Assembly (NCBI GenBank): GCA_017540605.1
Contig: JAFYAS010000057.1
Location: 1-64,000 of the forward strand
Reading direction: 5' to 3'
Source of the DNA: Lachnospiraceae bacterium
GTDB lineage: Bacteria; Bacillota; Clostridia; Lachnospirales; Lachnospiraceae
Length of the DNA: 64,000 bases
Below the pieces are notes generated by a model. It was not told the DNA's origin. It ran no database searches and saw nothing but the letters and a program-made list of their open reading frames with translations. The position numbers and the translations under genes are program-made. Positions 6,864-16,700 of the stretch are shown here, one piece after another. Each line of letters starts with the position of its first letter. The first letter of the stretch is position 1.

Positions 6864-9581
6864 ATGGGTTTTTTATCTAACATTATCGGGAAACTACCGT
6901 TCTTCGGAGGTAGGAAACAAGCGGAGCCTGCAAACAATGTTGAGGCTCAGTATAAAAAGGGTATGGAGCTTTTAGAGCACGGTGTAGCATCTGAGGCTGT
7001 TGCCTGCCTTGAATCCGTGGCCGATATAGGAACCATGGATGCAATGTATAAGACATTGGGAAGCAATTCCCTAAAGACCCTGGCTGAGCTTTATGAAACA
7101 GGAAAGAGCGGCAATACCAAGGTCAACAAGGATCTTACCAGAGCAGCCAAGTATCTTGAGAGATATCTCTCTATGCTTGATGATTATGATCTTGCATTTA
7201 AGCTTGGTAAGATGTATTTGGATATTCAGAATTTTTCAAGAGCTTTAAGCTGTTTTGAGAAGGCTTCAGACGGGGGCGTGAGGGACGCATTCATGACTCT
7301 CGGAGATATATATGAGAATGGACTTAATCGTGTGGATGCCTATGGTAACAAGAGCGATTATGTTGTTCCCGTGGATCTTGACAAGGCAAAGCTTTGGTAC
7401 AAGAAACTTTCGGATATAGGAGACCCCAGAGGAAAGGAAGCTCTCGACAGAGTTGAATATAAGGGTACACATGAGGACAGCCTTCAGTTTGAGGAAAAGG
7501 ATAAGATATATACTCAGGTGGCAGAAAAGCGTAAGGCTCATGGTATCGAACCCCATTTCCGTGTTATAGAGGCTTCAAAGCAGCAGTATCAATACGGATA
7601 TGTTCACAATGAGGTAGAGGGCTTTATCCATAAGCTTCCCAAGGATTGGGTAAAGAGTATCAATACCGACACTGATGAGGAGTATTATGCTCCCAGCCGT
7701 ACTTACAAGGATTTTGCTATCTATGTTGATTATGACAGCAAGCCCAAGGAGTCAGATAGAACCCTCGAGATGTACGTGAAGTACATAAATGACGCATTTG
7801 AAGAGGATATCAAGTTCCAGCCTTATATCACAGAGTATGCTGATGGTATATGTGCTACCTTCTATCACAAGGAGCTTGAAAAGGGTATTGTGACCTTCGG
7901 TTTTGAGCAGCAGAACAGACTTGCCTGCATTCGCTGTGTCTGCGCTACCATGGATATCATTGAGCAGTACGAGGAGATCATTTTTGAGGTTGCCAATTCA
8001 TTTGCGTTTGTCAATCCTTCTCTTATCTCAGACCAATCTGCCAATAGAAAAGAGAATCAATACTATTCAGAGGCAACCTACCAGTATTATATGGGCGAAT
8101 ATGAGCATGCTATGGAGTTTGCCAAGAAGGCTCTTACCAACGGAAGCTTAAGAGCAAGCTATCTGCTTATCGAGCTTTACTTTGATGAGGACTCGCCATA
8201 CAAGGATATCAACAAAGCCATAAGCTATGCACAGGAGCTATTTAATGCAAACAAGGATCCTGATCTTGCGTTTATGATCGGTAATATATATGATCAGCAG
8301 CTTAAGGATTATGGTAAGGCACTTAATTGGTACAAGGATGCTGATAAGCTTCACCACAAGAGAGTTCCCTTCTATCTTGGAAGACTTTATTATTACGGAG
8401 TACTTCCTACAAAGAGAGATGGAAAGGTTGCACTTGATTATTTCAGACGAGCTGTTGAGAATGGTATCTTTGAGGCTGAACCTTATAAGAGAGATATCGA
8501 AGCTTTGGGCAGCAACACAGATCTCCAGACCTATATAGAGCAGCTTGAGGCGAAGGCGGCAGCCGGTGATCCTGATGCAGCTCTTGATATAGCACTCAAG
8601 AAGAAGGATCAGGTATTCTTTATCTCCAATGAGAAGAATATTGAGCATTCCTTCAGACTCGCACTCAATCTTGGTTCAACCCAGGCTGCTTATGAGCTTG
8701 GTAGGATATACAGACAGATGGAGAAGAGGGGTGAGACTCCTCCCGAGCCTTCTATTTCATACTTTGAGCGTGCCTTTGATGGCGGATTTACAGACTTTGA
8801 AAAAGAGTATCTGTATGAGGTTATTTCTCATAAGGAGCAGCAGGGACTTGATAACAAGAGCCTTCTTAAGATGTATCTTATCGTGGCATCCAAGGGGTAT
8901 GCTCCTGCTATCGACAAGCTGATCGAGCTTTCACCTTTCCTTAGTCTTGATATCAGAGATCTTTATGCAGGTCTTCGTGAGAATGCGGAAAAGGGTGATG
9001 AATCAGCTCTTTCAGCGATGTACAAGCTTGAGCTTGCATATACCGATCTTGTTCTTCCTCGTGTCGAGGATGACGAGAAGATCATCGAGAACAAGTTCTT
9101 CAGACTTACGGTTCCGAAGAGTGCTACAGCACAGATCGATGATGAGGGTGGTACCATCAAGATGGCGGATTCCATCGCAGAGTTTGCTGTTGCTGAGATG
9201 CCGGTTGATACCTCAAAGGAGGATGAATACCTTAAGGTATACAAGCTGATCCTTTCAGAATACAGCAATGATGAGAATGCTGAGATCGTCATAGCCAATT
9301 CGCGTATGATAGGTTCGGCGATACTTGCCAACAAGGGTAGAGATATTTCCTACAGTATCCTTCTTATCAGCTCAAAGAATCAATATCTCTTCAAACTTAT
9401 GTCTACTGATAAGAGAGAGCTTATGCAGTTCAAGGATGTTGTTTTAAAGATCGCCAAGTCTTTGGTTGAGACCGGTGAGATCTACGAAGCAAGTGCTGAT
9501 TCGGCAAGAAAGAAGGTAGGTCTTACCTTCCTGATGGCTTCGGGAGATGGCGGAATGCTTTCAATCTCGAAGGATAACTAA
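6864..9581 (+). CDS. Large Sel1/TPR repeat protein
   Basis: 905-residue cytoplasmic protein with no signal peptide. Several Sel1-like helical repeats are visible near residues 30-190 (MYKTLGSNSLKTLAELYETG, LAFKLGKMYLDIQNFSRALSCFEKA, DAFMTLGDIYENG) and 400-700 (YLGRLYYYGVLPTKRDGKVALDYFRRAVENG, AYELGRIYRQ). Between and after them are two globular parts without repeats; the C-terminal one starts at IENKFFRLTVPKSA and looks like an alpha/beta domain similar to the segment near residue 240. ATG 6864 follows AAGGGGA; a TTG at 6858 is too close to it. Probably a protein-protein scaffold; no enzymatic motif is seen. Confidence 0.7.
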   Translation: MGFLSNIIGKLPFFGGRKQAEPANNVEAQYKKGMELLEHGVASEAVACLESVADIGTMDAMYKTLGSNSLKTLAELYETGKSGNTKVNKDLTRAAKYLERYLSMLDDYDLAFKLGKMYLDIQNFSRALSCFEKASDGGVRDAFMTLGDIYENGLNRVDAYGNKSDYVVPVDLDKAKLWYKKLSDIGDPRGKEALDRVEYKGTHEDSLQFEEKDKIYTQVAEKRKAHGIEPHFRVIEASKQQYQYGYVHNEVEGFIHKLPKDWVKSINTDTDEEYYAPSRTYKDFAIYVDYDSKPKESDRTLEMYVKYINDAFEEDIKFQPYITEYADGICATFYHKELEKGIVTFGFEQQNRLACIRCVCATMDIIEQYEEIIFEVANSFAFVNPSLISDQSANRKENQYYSEATYQYYMGEYEHAMEFAKKALTNGSLRASYLLIELYFDEDSPYKDINKAISYAQELFNANKDPDLAFMIGNIYDQQLKDYGKALNWYKDADKLHHKRVPFYLGRLYYYGVLPTKRDGKVALDYFRRAVENGIFEAEPYKRDIEALGSNTDLQTYIEQLEAKAAAGDPDAALDIALKKKDQVFFISNEKNIEHSFRLALNLGSTQAAYELGRIYRQMEKRGETPPEPSISYFERAFDGGFTDFEKEYLYEVISHKEQQGLDNKSLLKMYLIVASKGYAPAIDKLIELSPFLSLDIRDLYAGLRENAEKGDESALSAMYKLELAYTDLVLPRVEDDEKIIENKFFRLTVPKSATAQIDDEGGTIKMADSIAEFAVAEMPVDTSKEDEYLKVYKLILSEYSNDENAEIVIANSRMIGSAILANKGRDISYSILLISSKNQYLFKLMSTDKRELMQFKDVVLKIAKSLVETGEIYEASADSARKKVGLTFLMASGDGGMLSISKDN

Positions 9582-9591
9582 TAAATATTAA

Positions 9592-9616
9592 GCCGTCGGA
9601 TCATCCGGCGGCTTTT
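9592..9616 (+). terminator. Intrinsic terminator after the Sel1 protein gene
   Basis: GCCGTCGGAT, loop CA, ATCCGGCGGC, then TTTTCATTTTT. Confidence 0.82.
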
Positions 9617-9634
9617 CATTTTTGGAGTTATTGT

Positions 9635-10048
9635 ATGTTGAATAAAGATGAATTACAAAAGATCATAAATGATAATCCCTTTTCTGAATATATAGGGATG
9701 GAGCTGGTTGAGTCTTCCCTTGGGAAGGCTTACGGTAGAGTGCGATTTGAGGTAAAGCACAAGAATTTCTATGGTGGCATGCACGGAGGATGTTCATTTG
9801 CCCTGGCTGATACCATTGCGGGAGTTGCTGCTCTTACCTATGGAAACTATGTCACCACTGTGAGTTCATCTATGAATTATCTTCGCGAAATTAAGGATAC
9901 TGAGTATGTGAATTGTTATGCTGAGGTAGTAAGGCACGGAAAAAGGATTTCTGTCTTTGATGTGAAGCTTACAGATGATGCGGGAGAGCTTTTAATGACA
10001 GGAACTATGACATATTATGCAGTGGGCGAGATAGGTGTATTACCTTAA
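9635..10048 (+). CDS. PaaI-family hotdog thioesterase
   Basis: 137-residue single hotdog-fold protein expected to hydrolyse an acyl-CoA or aryl-CoA thioester. The family core is clear: GGMHGGCSFALADTIAGVAA (hotdog helix with the HGG motif), then the strands TTVSSSMNYLREIK and YAEVVRHGKRISVFDVKLTDDAGELLMTGTMTYY. The ribosome-binding site is modest (GGAG). Its stop codon forms the start of a dispersed palindrome. Substrate unknown. Confidence 0.88.
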   Translation: MLNKDELQKIINDNPFSEYIGMELVESSLGKAYGRVRFEVKHKNFYGGMHGGCSFALADTIAGVAALTYGNYVTTVSSSMNYLREIKDTEYVNCYAEVVRHGKRISVFDVKLTDDAGELLMTGTMTYYAVGEIGVLP

Positions 10049-10075
10049 CTATTTACCACAGCTACTGAACGGTTA
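10046..10075. repeat. Dispersed palindrome, copy 1
   Basis: Thirty-base imperfect palindrome starting TAACTATTTAC and ending ACTGAACGGTTA. On the complementary strand it aligns with the copies at 21247 and 11454. It begins at the stop codon of the thioesterase gene. Confidence 0.6.
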
Positions 10076-10079
10076 TGTA

Positions 10080-10108
10080 TTGACATCTTAGGTGTTTGTT
10101 GTTAATAT
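10080..10108 (+). promoter_or_regulatory. Promoter of the secreted PPC-like protein gene
   Basis: TTGACA (10080-10085), 17-base spacer, TAATAT (10103-10108). Confidence 0.55.
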
Positions 10109-10151
10109 TTGCCTTAGCTGTTTCTAATAAGCTATATTAGGAGGAAAAACG

Positions 10152-11252
10152 ATGATGAATAAGAAGATTATCAGACATTTGCTGTTGGCTTTTGTGATGC
10201 TTTGTGCGATCATTTTTAGCAATGCGGATGTCAGAGCTGAGAATGGAGCGACAAGTATTGCTCTTAACACACCGGTTGCAGGAAGCGTTTCGCAAACACA
10301 AAAATCTAATTGGTATTCATTTAAGCCAACTGCCAGAGGATATTTTAACATATCATTTAAGTCAACGGATATTACAAAGGATATTAAGTGTTATATAAGA
10401 CTTTATAATTCCAGCAGAGATGTGATGATCGCAACAGGTTCAGTCAATTCTTTAAATTCATCTTTGGTGTCATGTGTAAAGGGAGAGATTTTTTATATTG
10501 AGGTTGAAGTGGATAGAACCTTCTATGGAGATTATGAACTGTGTGTAAATCAGGTGGAAAATAATAAATGGGAGATTGAACACAATGATACCACTTCCAA
10601 GGCAACCTCATTGCCCAATAAGACAAAAATATCGGGAGTGATCTGTAATTCAAAGACTTCAACTGATGTGGATTATTACAAGATGGTACTTAAGAAAAAC
10701 TGTAAGATCACAGTTGATTTTGGCCCCAGAGATATAACAAAGGTTGGGGAGCTAACTGCCTCATTGGTCAATTCCAAAGGAACAGAGGTAACTATCGTTT
10801 CCAATTCAAAGATGATCAATAAGAAGATTCTTTGTCTGAAGAAAGGAACGTATTATATAAAGGTGAAAAATGGATACGGTGGAGCTTATGTACCCTATAC
10901 CATAAAATATACTTCAAAGAATATTGCAAGTGTAAAAAAAGCGACCTTAAAGAGCGCTTCAATTTCTGCTGACTGGCTTGGCGGACGCTATTTAAGAGAG
11001 ATCAAGCTAAAGAAGAATATAAAGAAGGTTGAAACCTATGAGGTAAAGGTTTCATCTAAGAAGAATATGAAGGGTTCTCTATTCACTACTACAGCAGAAC
11101 CCGGAAAGGTTATTACCAAATTCAAGTCTACAGGTCTTGCAAATCAAGCAGATTTCTATATACAGATTCGTCCATGTGTAGTAGATGCATTTGGCAATAA
11201 GATATATAACGGCAAGAAATCAAATGTGATAAAGGCAACCATCATAAAGTAA
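10152..11252 (+). CDS. Secreted protein with two PPC-like beta domains
   Basis: 366-residue exported protein. A signal peptide is visible (KKIIRHLLLAFVMLCAIIFS, cleavage after ADVRA). Two tandem beta-sandwich segments follow, roughly residues 35-140 and 145-255. Each has the pattern of bacterial pre-peptidase C-terminal domains: an N-terminal G...I.LNTPVAGSVSQ or SKATSLPNKTKISGVI, then WYSFKP or DYYKMVLKK, then YFIEVEVD or YIKVKNGYGG near the end. The C-terminal third resembles a fibronectin-type III strand pattern. No catalytic motif is seen, so it is probably a binding or structural surface protein. ATG follows AGGAGGAAAAACG. Confidence 0.72.
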   Translation: MMNKKIIRHLLLAFVMLCAIIFSNADVRAENGATSIALNTPVAGSVSQTQKSNWYSFKPTARGYFNISFKSTDITKDIKCYIRLYNSSRDVMIATGSVNSLNSSLVSCVKGEIFYIEVEVDRTFYGDYELCVNQVENNKWEIEHNDTTSKATSLPNKTKISGVICNSKTSTDVDYYKMVLKKNCKITVDFGPRDITKVGELTASLVNSKGTEVTIVSNSKMINKKILCLKKGTYYIKVKNGYGGAYVPYTIKYTSKNIASVKKATLKSASISADWLGGRYLREIKLKKNIKKVETYEVKVSSKKNMKGSLFTTTAEPGKVITKFKSTGLANQADFYIQIRPCVVDAFGNKIYNGKKSNVIKATIIK

Positions 11253-11255
11253 AGA

Positions 11256-11289
11256 AAAGCCCCCGACAGTAGTAGCTGTTGGGGGCTTT
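11256..11289. terminator. Bidirectional intrinsic terminator
   Basis: AAAGCCCCCGACAG (11256-11269), loop TAGTAG, CTGTTGGGGGCTTT (11276-11289). It can serve both the secreted-protein gene on the plus strand and the convergent tRNA gene on the minus strand. Confidence 0.75.
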
Positions 11290-11298
11290 GATGTATAA

Positions 11299-11371
11299 AG
11301 CTGAAAATGGGACTCGAACCCACGACCCCTTCATTACGAGTGAAGTGCTCTACCAACTGAGCTATTTCAGC
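11299..11371 (-). tRNA. tRNA-Thr (anticodon CGU)
   Basis: Read on the minus strand the cloverleaf is complete: acceptor GCTGAAA / TTTCAGC, D-arm with AGCTCAGTTGGTAGAGC, anticodon stem CTTCA / TGAAG with loop CTCGTAA (anticodon CGT), and T-arm GTGGGTTCGAGTCCCAT. The discriminator base is T, and CCA is not encoded. Confidence 0.95.
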
Positions 11372-11422
11372 TTATGCGCATCGGCACATTGAGTTATTAT
11401 ACACAAAAGAAGATGAAAAATC

Positions 11423-11451
11423 AAGACACTTTCATCTAATTGTGTTATAAT
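11423..11451 (+). promoter_or_regulatory. Promoter of the PAP2 phosphatase operon
   Basis: AAGACA (11423-11428), 17-base spacer, TATAAT (11446-11451), extended by TGT. A dispersed palindrome begins three bases later and would lie at the start of the transcript. Confidence 0.55.
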
Positions 11452-11453
11452 CA

Positions 11454-11482
11454 TAACTGTTCACTACACCTCTGAACAGTTG
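11454..11482. repeat. Dispersed palindrome, copy 2
   Basis: TAACTGTTCA and TGAACAGTT flank CTACACCTC, a 9-bp perfect inverted repeat. It aligns with the copies at 10046, 21247, 22741 and 25825. Confidence 0.65.
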
Positions 11483-11517
11483 CTTATAATCAGATTATCT
11501 TCTTGAGGGAGGTAAGA

Positions 11518-12060
11518 ATGCAAGAGTTTGATTTCGCTATTTTAAATTGGATACAGGATAATATCAGATGTGATGCTCTTGATGTTATCATGCCGGCGAT
11601 TACTTTTTTGGGTAATGCGGGGATATTATGGATCGCTATAGCTCTTTTTATGGTTGTTAGAAAATCCACGAGAAAGTGGGGGAGCATGCTCTGTGCCGGG
11701 GGGGCTCTAAATGGTCTCATCGGCAATGTGCTTCTCAAGAATCTTGTGGCCAGGGATAGACCATGTTGGATCAATAAAGATATTTCAATGCTTGTTGCTA
11801 TCCCCAAGGATTATTCATTTCCTTCGGGACACTCAATGGTCTCCTTTATGTCAGCAACCATCCTTATGGGATACGACAAAAGAATTGGGATTCCTGCCAT
11901 GATCCTTGCATCATTAATAGCGGTTTCAAGACTTTATCTTTATGTGCATTTTCCTACGGATGTACTTTGCGGGACATTGATAGGCATAATATTGGGACTT
12001 GTTGTGCTTTTGGCGGGAAAGAAGATATACGGGGAAACGCTTTTTGAAAGAGGAGAATAA
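11518..12060 (+). CDS. PAP2-family membrane phosphatase
   Basis: 180-residue integral membrane phosphatase of the undecaprenyl-diphosphate/phosphatidate phosphatase class. The three PAP2 motifs are present: KNLVARDRP, FPSGHS, and SRLYLYVHFPTDV. Five to six hydrophobic helices are predicted. GGGAGG places the start at ATG 11518, not at the TTG 11503. Its stop codon directly abuts the start of the metallophosphoesterase gene, so translation is coupled. Substrate (undecaprenyl-PP or a phospholipid) cannot be told from the sequence. Confidence 0.88.
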   Translation: MQEFDFAILNWIQDNIRCDALDVIMPAITFLGNAGILWIAIALFMVVRKSTRKWGSMLCAGGALNGLIGNVLLKNLVARDRPCWINKDISMLVAIPKDYSFPSGHSMVSFMSATILMGYDKRIGIPAMILASLIAVSRLYLYVHFPTDVLCGTLIGIILGLVVLLAGKKIYGETLFERGE

Positions 12061-13158
12061 ATGATGTGGTTATTTATATTCGGGGGATTCATAGTTCTTG
12101 CGATAATATCAATTATATTTATTTATCGCAAACTCAGATGTTTTGGTATCGTAAAAAAAATAGCGGGTGATAGTGGGAAGAAAAGTGTTCTTATCAGACT
12201 GCCCATCATTTTCGCCCTTATAGCCTGGTGCTTTTTGGATACAGTTACCGGAGTAATATCTGTTGTTCATCTTTTCTTCTTTTGGCTTGTGGCTGAGCTT
12301 TTGGGATTCATTGTAAAGAAGATATCAAAGAAGGATAGTAGCATCTATTGGCAGGGCGGACTTGCGATACTTGTGACTGTGGCATATCTTTCGGCGGGCT
12401 GGTATTTTGCACATCATGTATATGAAACAGATTATGAACTTCATACGGATAAAGAGCTTTCAAAAGGAAGTATCAGAGCGGCTGTGATCGGTGATTCTCA
12501 TGTGGGAAGTACCTTTGATGGAGATGGATTTGCAGGATATATGAAGGAGATTGAAAAAGCTTCTCCGGATGTATTGGTGATCGTTGGTGATTATGTGGAC
12601 GATGACACTTCAAAGGATGATATGGAAAAAAGCTGTAGGGCTTTAGGAGAGTTAAAGACAAAGTACGGTATTTATTATGTCTACGGCAATCACGACAGAG
12701 GCTATTACAACAGTCGAGGCTTTAGTGCTGAGGAGCTTGAGGCGGAGCTTACTAAAAATGGTGTGAAGGTTCTAAAGGATGAGACAGAGCTTATAGCTGA
12801 TAGCTTTTATATAGTTGGTAGGAAGGACAGAAGTTTTACGGAGAGACTTCCTATGGCGGAGCTTACAAAGGAGCTTGATCCTTCTAAGTATATGATCGTT
12901 TTGGATCATCAGCCCCACGATTTTGAGGCGGAGAAAAATGCGGGAGCCGATCTGGTGCTTTGCGGCCATACTCACGGCGGACAGATGTTTCCTATCGGGA
13001 TCACAGGTGAGCTTTCCGGTGCAAATGAGATGACCTATGGATTAAGAACTGATGGGAATACCAACTATATCGTGACTTCCGGCATTTCCGACTGGGCGAT
13101 ACCCTATAAGACAGCAACGATATCGGAGTATGTGATAATAGATATTAAAAATCATTGA
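12061..13158 (+). CDS. Membrane-anchored calcineurin-like metallophosphoesterase
   Basis: 365-residue protein with three N-terminal hydrophobic helices (about residues 1-110) and an extracytoplasmic or membrane-associated phosphoesterase domain. All five metal motifs are readable: GDSHVG, GDYVDDD, YGNHDRG, LDHQPHD and CGHTHGGQMFP. This resembles the YkuE/YpbG group acting on phospholipid or cell-wall precursors. It forms an operon with the PAP2 gene (no gap). Confidence 0.9.
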   Translation: MMWLFIFGGFIVLAIISIIFIYRKLRCFGIVKKIAGDSGKKSVLIRLPIIFALIAWCFLDTVTGVISVVHLFFFWLVAELLGFIVKKISKKDSSIYWQGGLAILVTVAYLSAGWYFAHHVYETDYELHTDKELSKGSIRAAVIGDSHVGSTFDGDGFAGYMKEIEKASPDVLVIVGDYVDDDTSKDDMEKSCRALGELKTKYGIYYVYGNHDRGYYNSRGFSAEELEAELTKNGVKVLKDETELIADSFYIVGRKDRSFTERLPMAELTKELDPSKYMIVLDHQPHDFEAEKNAGADLVLCGHTHGGQMFPIGITGELSGANEMTYGLRTDGNTNYIVTSGISDWAIPYKTATISEYVIIDIKNH

Positions 13159-13170
13159 GGATAAAGAAAT

Positions 13171-13776
13171 ATGCTTAAATTCTACGAACATCTTAAAACT
13201 ATAAATAATCACAAGAGACTTGTAATGGAGCATTGCTTCAAATGCGGATTATATACGCAGGGACTGCTTCACGATCTTTCTAAATATTCTCCCACGGAAT
13301 TTATAGTGGGAGCAATGTATTGGACCGGAAAGGAGAGTCCCAACAATGTGGAGAGGCGAAAGAAGGGATATACCTCAGCTTGGCTTCACCACAAGGGAAG
13401 GAACAAGCATCACCTTGAATACTGGATAGATTATGGACTGAATGGCGAGGGTATGACAGGAATGCGTATGCCTACACGCTATGTTGTGGAGATGTTCTGT
13501 GACAGGGTGGCGGCCAGCAAGAATTATAACCTTGATACCTATGATGACACATTTCCTCTAAAGTATTATCTGAAGGGTAAATACAAATATATGATGCACC
13601 CTGATACAGCGGCATTGCTTGAAGAGCTTCTTACTATGCTATCTCAAAAGGGCGAGAATTACACATTTGCTTATATCAGAAAGAGGGTGCTTGGAAAGCC
13701 TTTCCTTTCTGACAGATTGATAGGTGTAGCGATAAAGCTTATCAGGTTTGTTAAACAAAGATTTGTTGAGGATTAG
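13171..13776 (+). CDS. DUF5662 family protein (HD-like)
   Basis: 201-residue soluble protein typical of Clostridia. It carries an HD-type motif, LLHDLSKYSPTEF, and further histidines in AWLHHKGRNKHHLEYWIDY that could complete a metal site. The family has no established function that I know of. ATG 13171 follows GAGGATAAAG. It ends two bases before dnaE. Confidence 0.8.
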   Translation: MLKFYEHLKTINNHKRLVMEHCFKCGLYTQGLLHDLSKYSPTEFIVGAMYWTGKESPNNVERRKKGYTSAWLHHKGRNKHHLEYWIDYGLNGEGMTGMRMPTRYVVEMFCDRVAASKNYNLDTYDDTFPLKYYLKGKYKYMMHPDTAALLEELLTMLSQKGENYTFAYIRKRVLGKPFLSDRLIGVAIKLIRFVKQRFVED

Positions 13777-13778
13777 AT

Positions 13779-16700
13779 ATGCCATTTACACATTTACATT
13801 GTCATACTGAATATAGTCTTTTGGATGGAGCCAGTCGTATAAAGGAGCTTGTGAAAAGGGTGAAGGAACTTGGCATGGATGCATGCGCCATCACCGATCA
13901 TGGTGTGATGTACGGCGTTATTGAGTTTTACAAGGCCTGTAAGGCGGAAGGGATCAAGCCTATCATCGGGTGTGAGGTCTATGTGGCACCGGGTTCACGC
14001 TTTGACAGAGAGCCGGGACAAAATGATGAGAGATATTATCATCTTATCCTTCTTGCGGAGAATGACAAGGGCTACCACAATCTTGCGGATATAGTATCTA
14101 CGGGCTTTATCGACGGTTTCTACTATAAGCCGAGAGTTGATATGGATACTCTTATGAAATATCATGAGGGTATCATTTGTTTGTCTGCCTGTGTAGCCGG
14201 AGAGGTGGCGAGGCGTCTTCGTATGAATGACTATGAGGGGGCCAAGGAGGCTGCTCTTCGTCATCAGAACATTTTTGGAAAGGACAATTATTTTTTAGAG
14301 CTTCAGGATCACGGTCTTGCTGAACAGCAGATGGTAAATGCCGGGCTTTTAAGAATGCACCAGGAGACAGGGATTCCCCTTGTTGCAACCAATGATTGTC
14401 ACTATGTAAAGAGTGAGGACGCCGAGGCTCATGATATCCTGATCTGTATTCAGACAGCAAAAAGTGTCAATGATGAGAACAGGATGAAGTATGAGGGTGG
14501 ACAGTTCTATGTGAAGTCTCCCGAGGAGATGGAGGCACTGTTTCCCTATGCTAAGGAGGCTCTTGCCAATACAGAAAAGATAGCCGAAAGGTGCAATGTT
14601 GAATTCACATTCGGAAATCATATGCTTCCCAAGTACGTAGTTCCGGAGGGCTATGATTCTTATGGATATCTTCGTAAGCTCTGTGAGGAGGGCTTGAAAA
14701 AAAGATACGGAGAAGAGCCATCAGATGAGATAAAGGAAAGATTTGAATATGAGCTTAAGACCATAACTGATATGGGCTTTGTTGATTATTTCCTCGTAAC
14801 CTGGGACTTTGTACATTTTGCAAAGGAAAATGGTATATCTGTGGGGCCGGGAAGAGGTTCGGCAGCGGGATCTATCATCGCATATTGCCTTGCTATCACC
14901 GAAGTGGATCCTATGAAATACGATCTTCTTTTCGAGCGATTCCTAAATCCCGAGCGAGTGTCCATGCCTGATATAGATATCGATTTTGCCGATGACAGAA
15001 GGCAGGAGGTTATTGATTATGTCGTAAGGAAATATGGATCCGAGCAGGTGACGCAGATTGTCACCTTTGGTACCATGGCGGCGCGTATGGCTATCAGGGA
15101 TGTGGGAAGGGCTCTCGATATGCCCTATGCCAAGGCTGACAGGATCGCAAAGCTCATGCCTCGTGGAAAGAACGGAAAGAATTTAACCATAGCCGAGGGA
15201 ATGGAGATATCCCCTGACCTTCGAGCAGCCTACGAGACAGAGGAAGATGTAAGATACATGCTTGATATGGCTATGCGCCTTGAAGGACTTCCCAGGAATA
15301 CCTCTATGCACGCCGGAGGCGTGGTGATCAGTGAGAGACCCATACACGAGTATGTGCCCTTGATGGTGGGCAATACAGGAGCTGTCCTTACCCAATTTGA
15401 AAAAGGTGCCATCGAGGATATCGGACTTTTGAAAATGGATTTTTTGGGCCTTCGTACCATGACTGTGATACAGGATGCCATCAAGCTTGTTTATGAGCAG
15501 ACGGGAAAGAAGCTTGATATGGGCTCACTCCCCTATGATGACAAAAGGGTCTATGAACTCATCTCTTCAGGCCAGACTGACGGAGTGTTCCAGCTTGAAA
15601 GTTCGGGCATGAAGGCATTTATGATGCAGCTTAAGCCTGACAATCTTGAAGAGGTCATAGCAGGTATTTCTCTATACAGACCCGGTCCCATGGACTTTAT
15701 TCCCAAGTATATTGAGGGAAAGAGAAATCCTCAATCCGTGACATATGATACTCCTGAGGTGGAATCAATCCTTGCTCCCACTTACGGCTGTATGGTCTAT
15801 CAGGAGCAGGTTATGCAGATAGTTATGAAGCTTGCCGGATACACCATGGGCAGAAGTGACCTGGTAAGACGTGCCATGGCAAAAAAGAAGGCTTCTGTGA
15901 TGGAAGAGGAGAGAAAGAATTTTATTTACGGAAGTGAGGAGCTTGGCGTTCCCGGCTGTATAAAGCGCGGGATTGATGAGAAGACTGCAAGTCACATATT
16001 TGATGAAATGGAAAAGTTTGCCTCTTACGCATTCAACAAGTCCCATGCGGCAGTATATGCTCATGTTGCATATTGGACAGCATATCTAAAGTGTTATTAT
16101 CCTGTAGAATTCATGTCAGCATTGATCACCTCGGTGATCGACAATCCCGGCAAGATGACGGGCTATATGAAGGAAGCAAAGCGTATGGGAATAGAGCTTT
16201 TCGCCCCCAATGTAAATGAAGGTATGCCACTTTTTTCGGTGAAGGACGGAAATATCATATTCGGTCTTTCTGCCATAAAGAAGGTAGGTTTTAGCCAGAT
16301 CGAGAATCTGGTGGAGGAAAGAAATGCAAACGGTCCCTTTAAGACATTGACTGATTTTATCGAGAGAATGTCTGACAAGGGTATCAATAAGGGTGTGATC
16401 GAAAATCTCATAAAGGCAGGTGCCCTTGACTGCTTTGGAGCAAACAGAAGACAGATGCTGTCGGCATTTCCGGGGATACTTGATCACTGCACAAAGGAAA
16501 ATAAGCAGCAGGTTTCAGGACAGATGTCGCTCTTTGATATGGTAGGAGACGGTACTTCTATGGAGTTTAAGGAGACCCTTCCCGATGTTCCCGAATTTGC
16601 AGATGAAGAAAAGCTTTCCTTTGAAAAGGAAGTGCTTGGTATATATATGAGTGGTCATCCGTTAAAGGAAGACGAGGCTTTACTTGAGAAGCTTTGTACA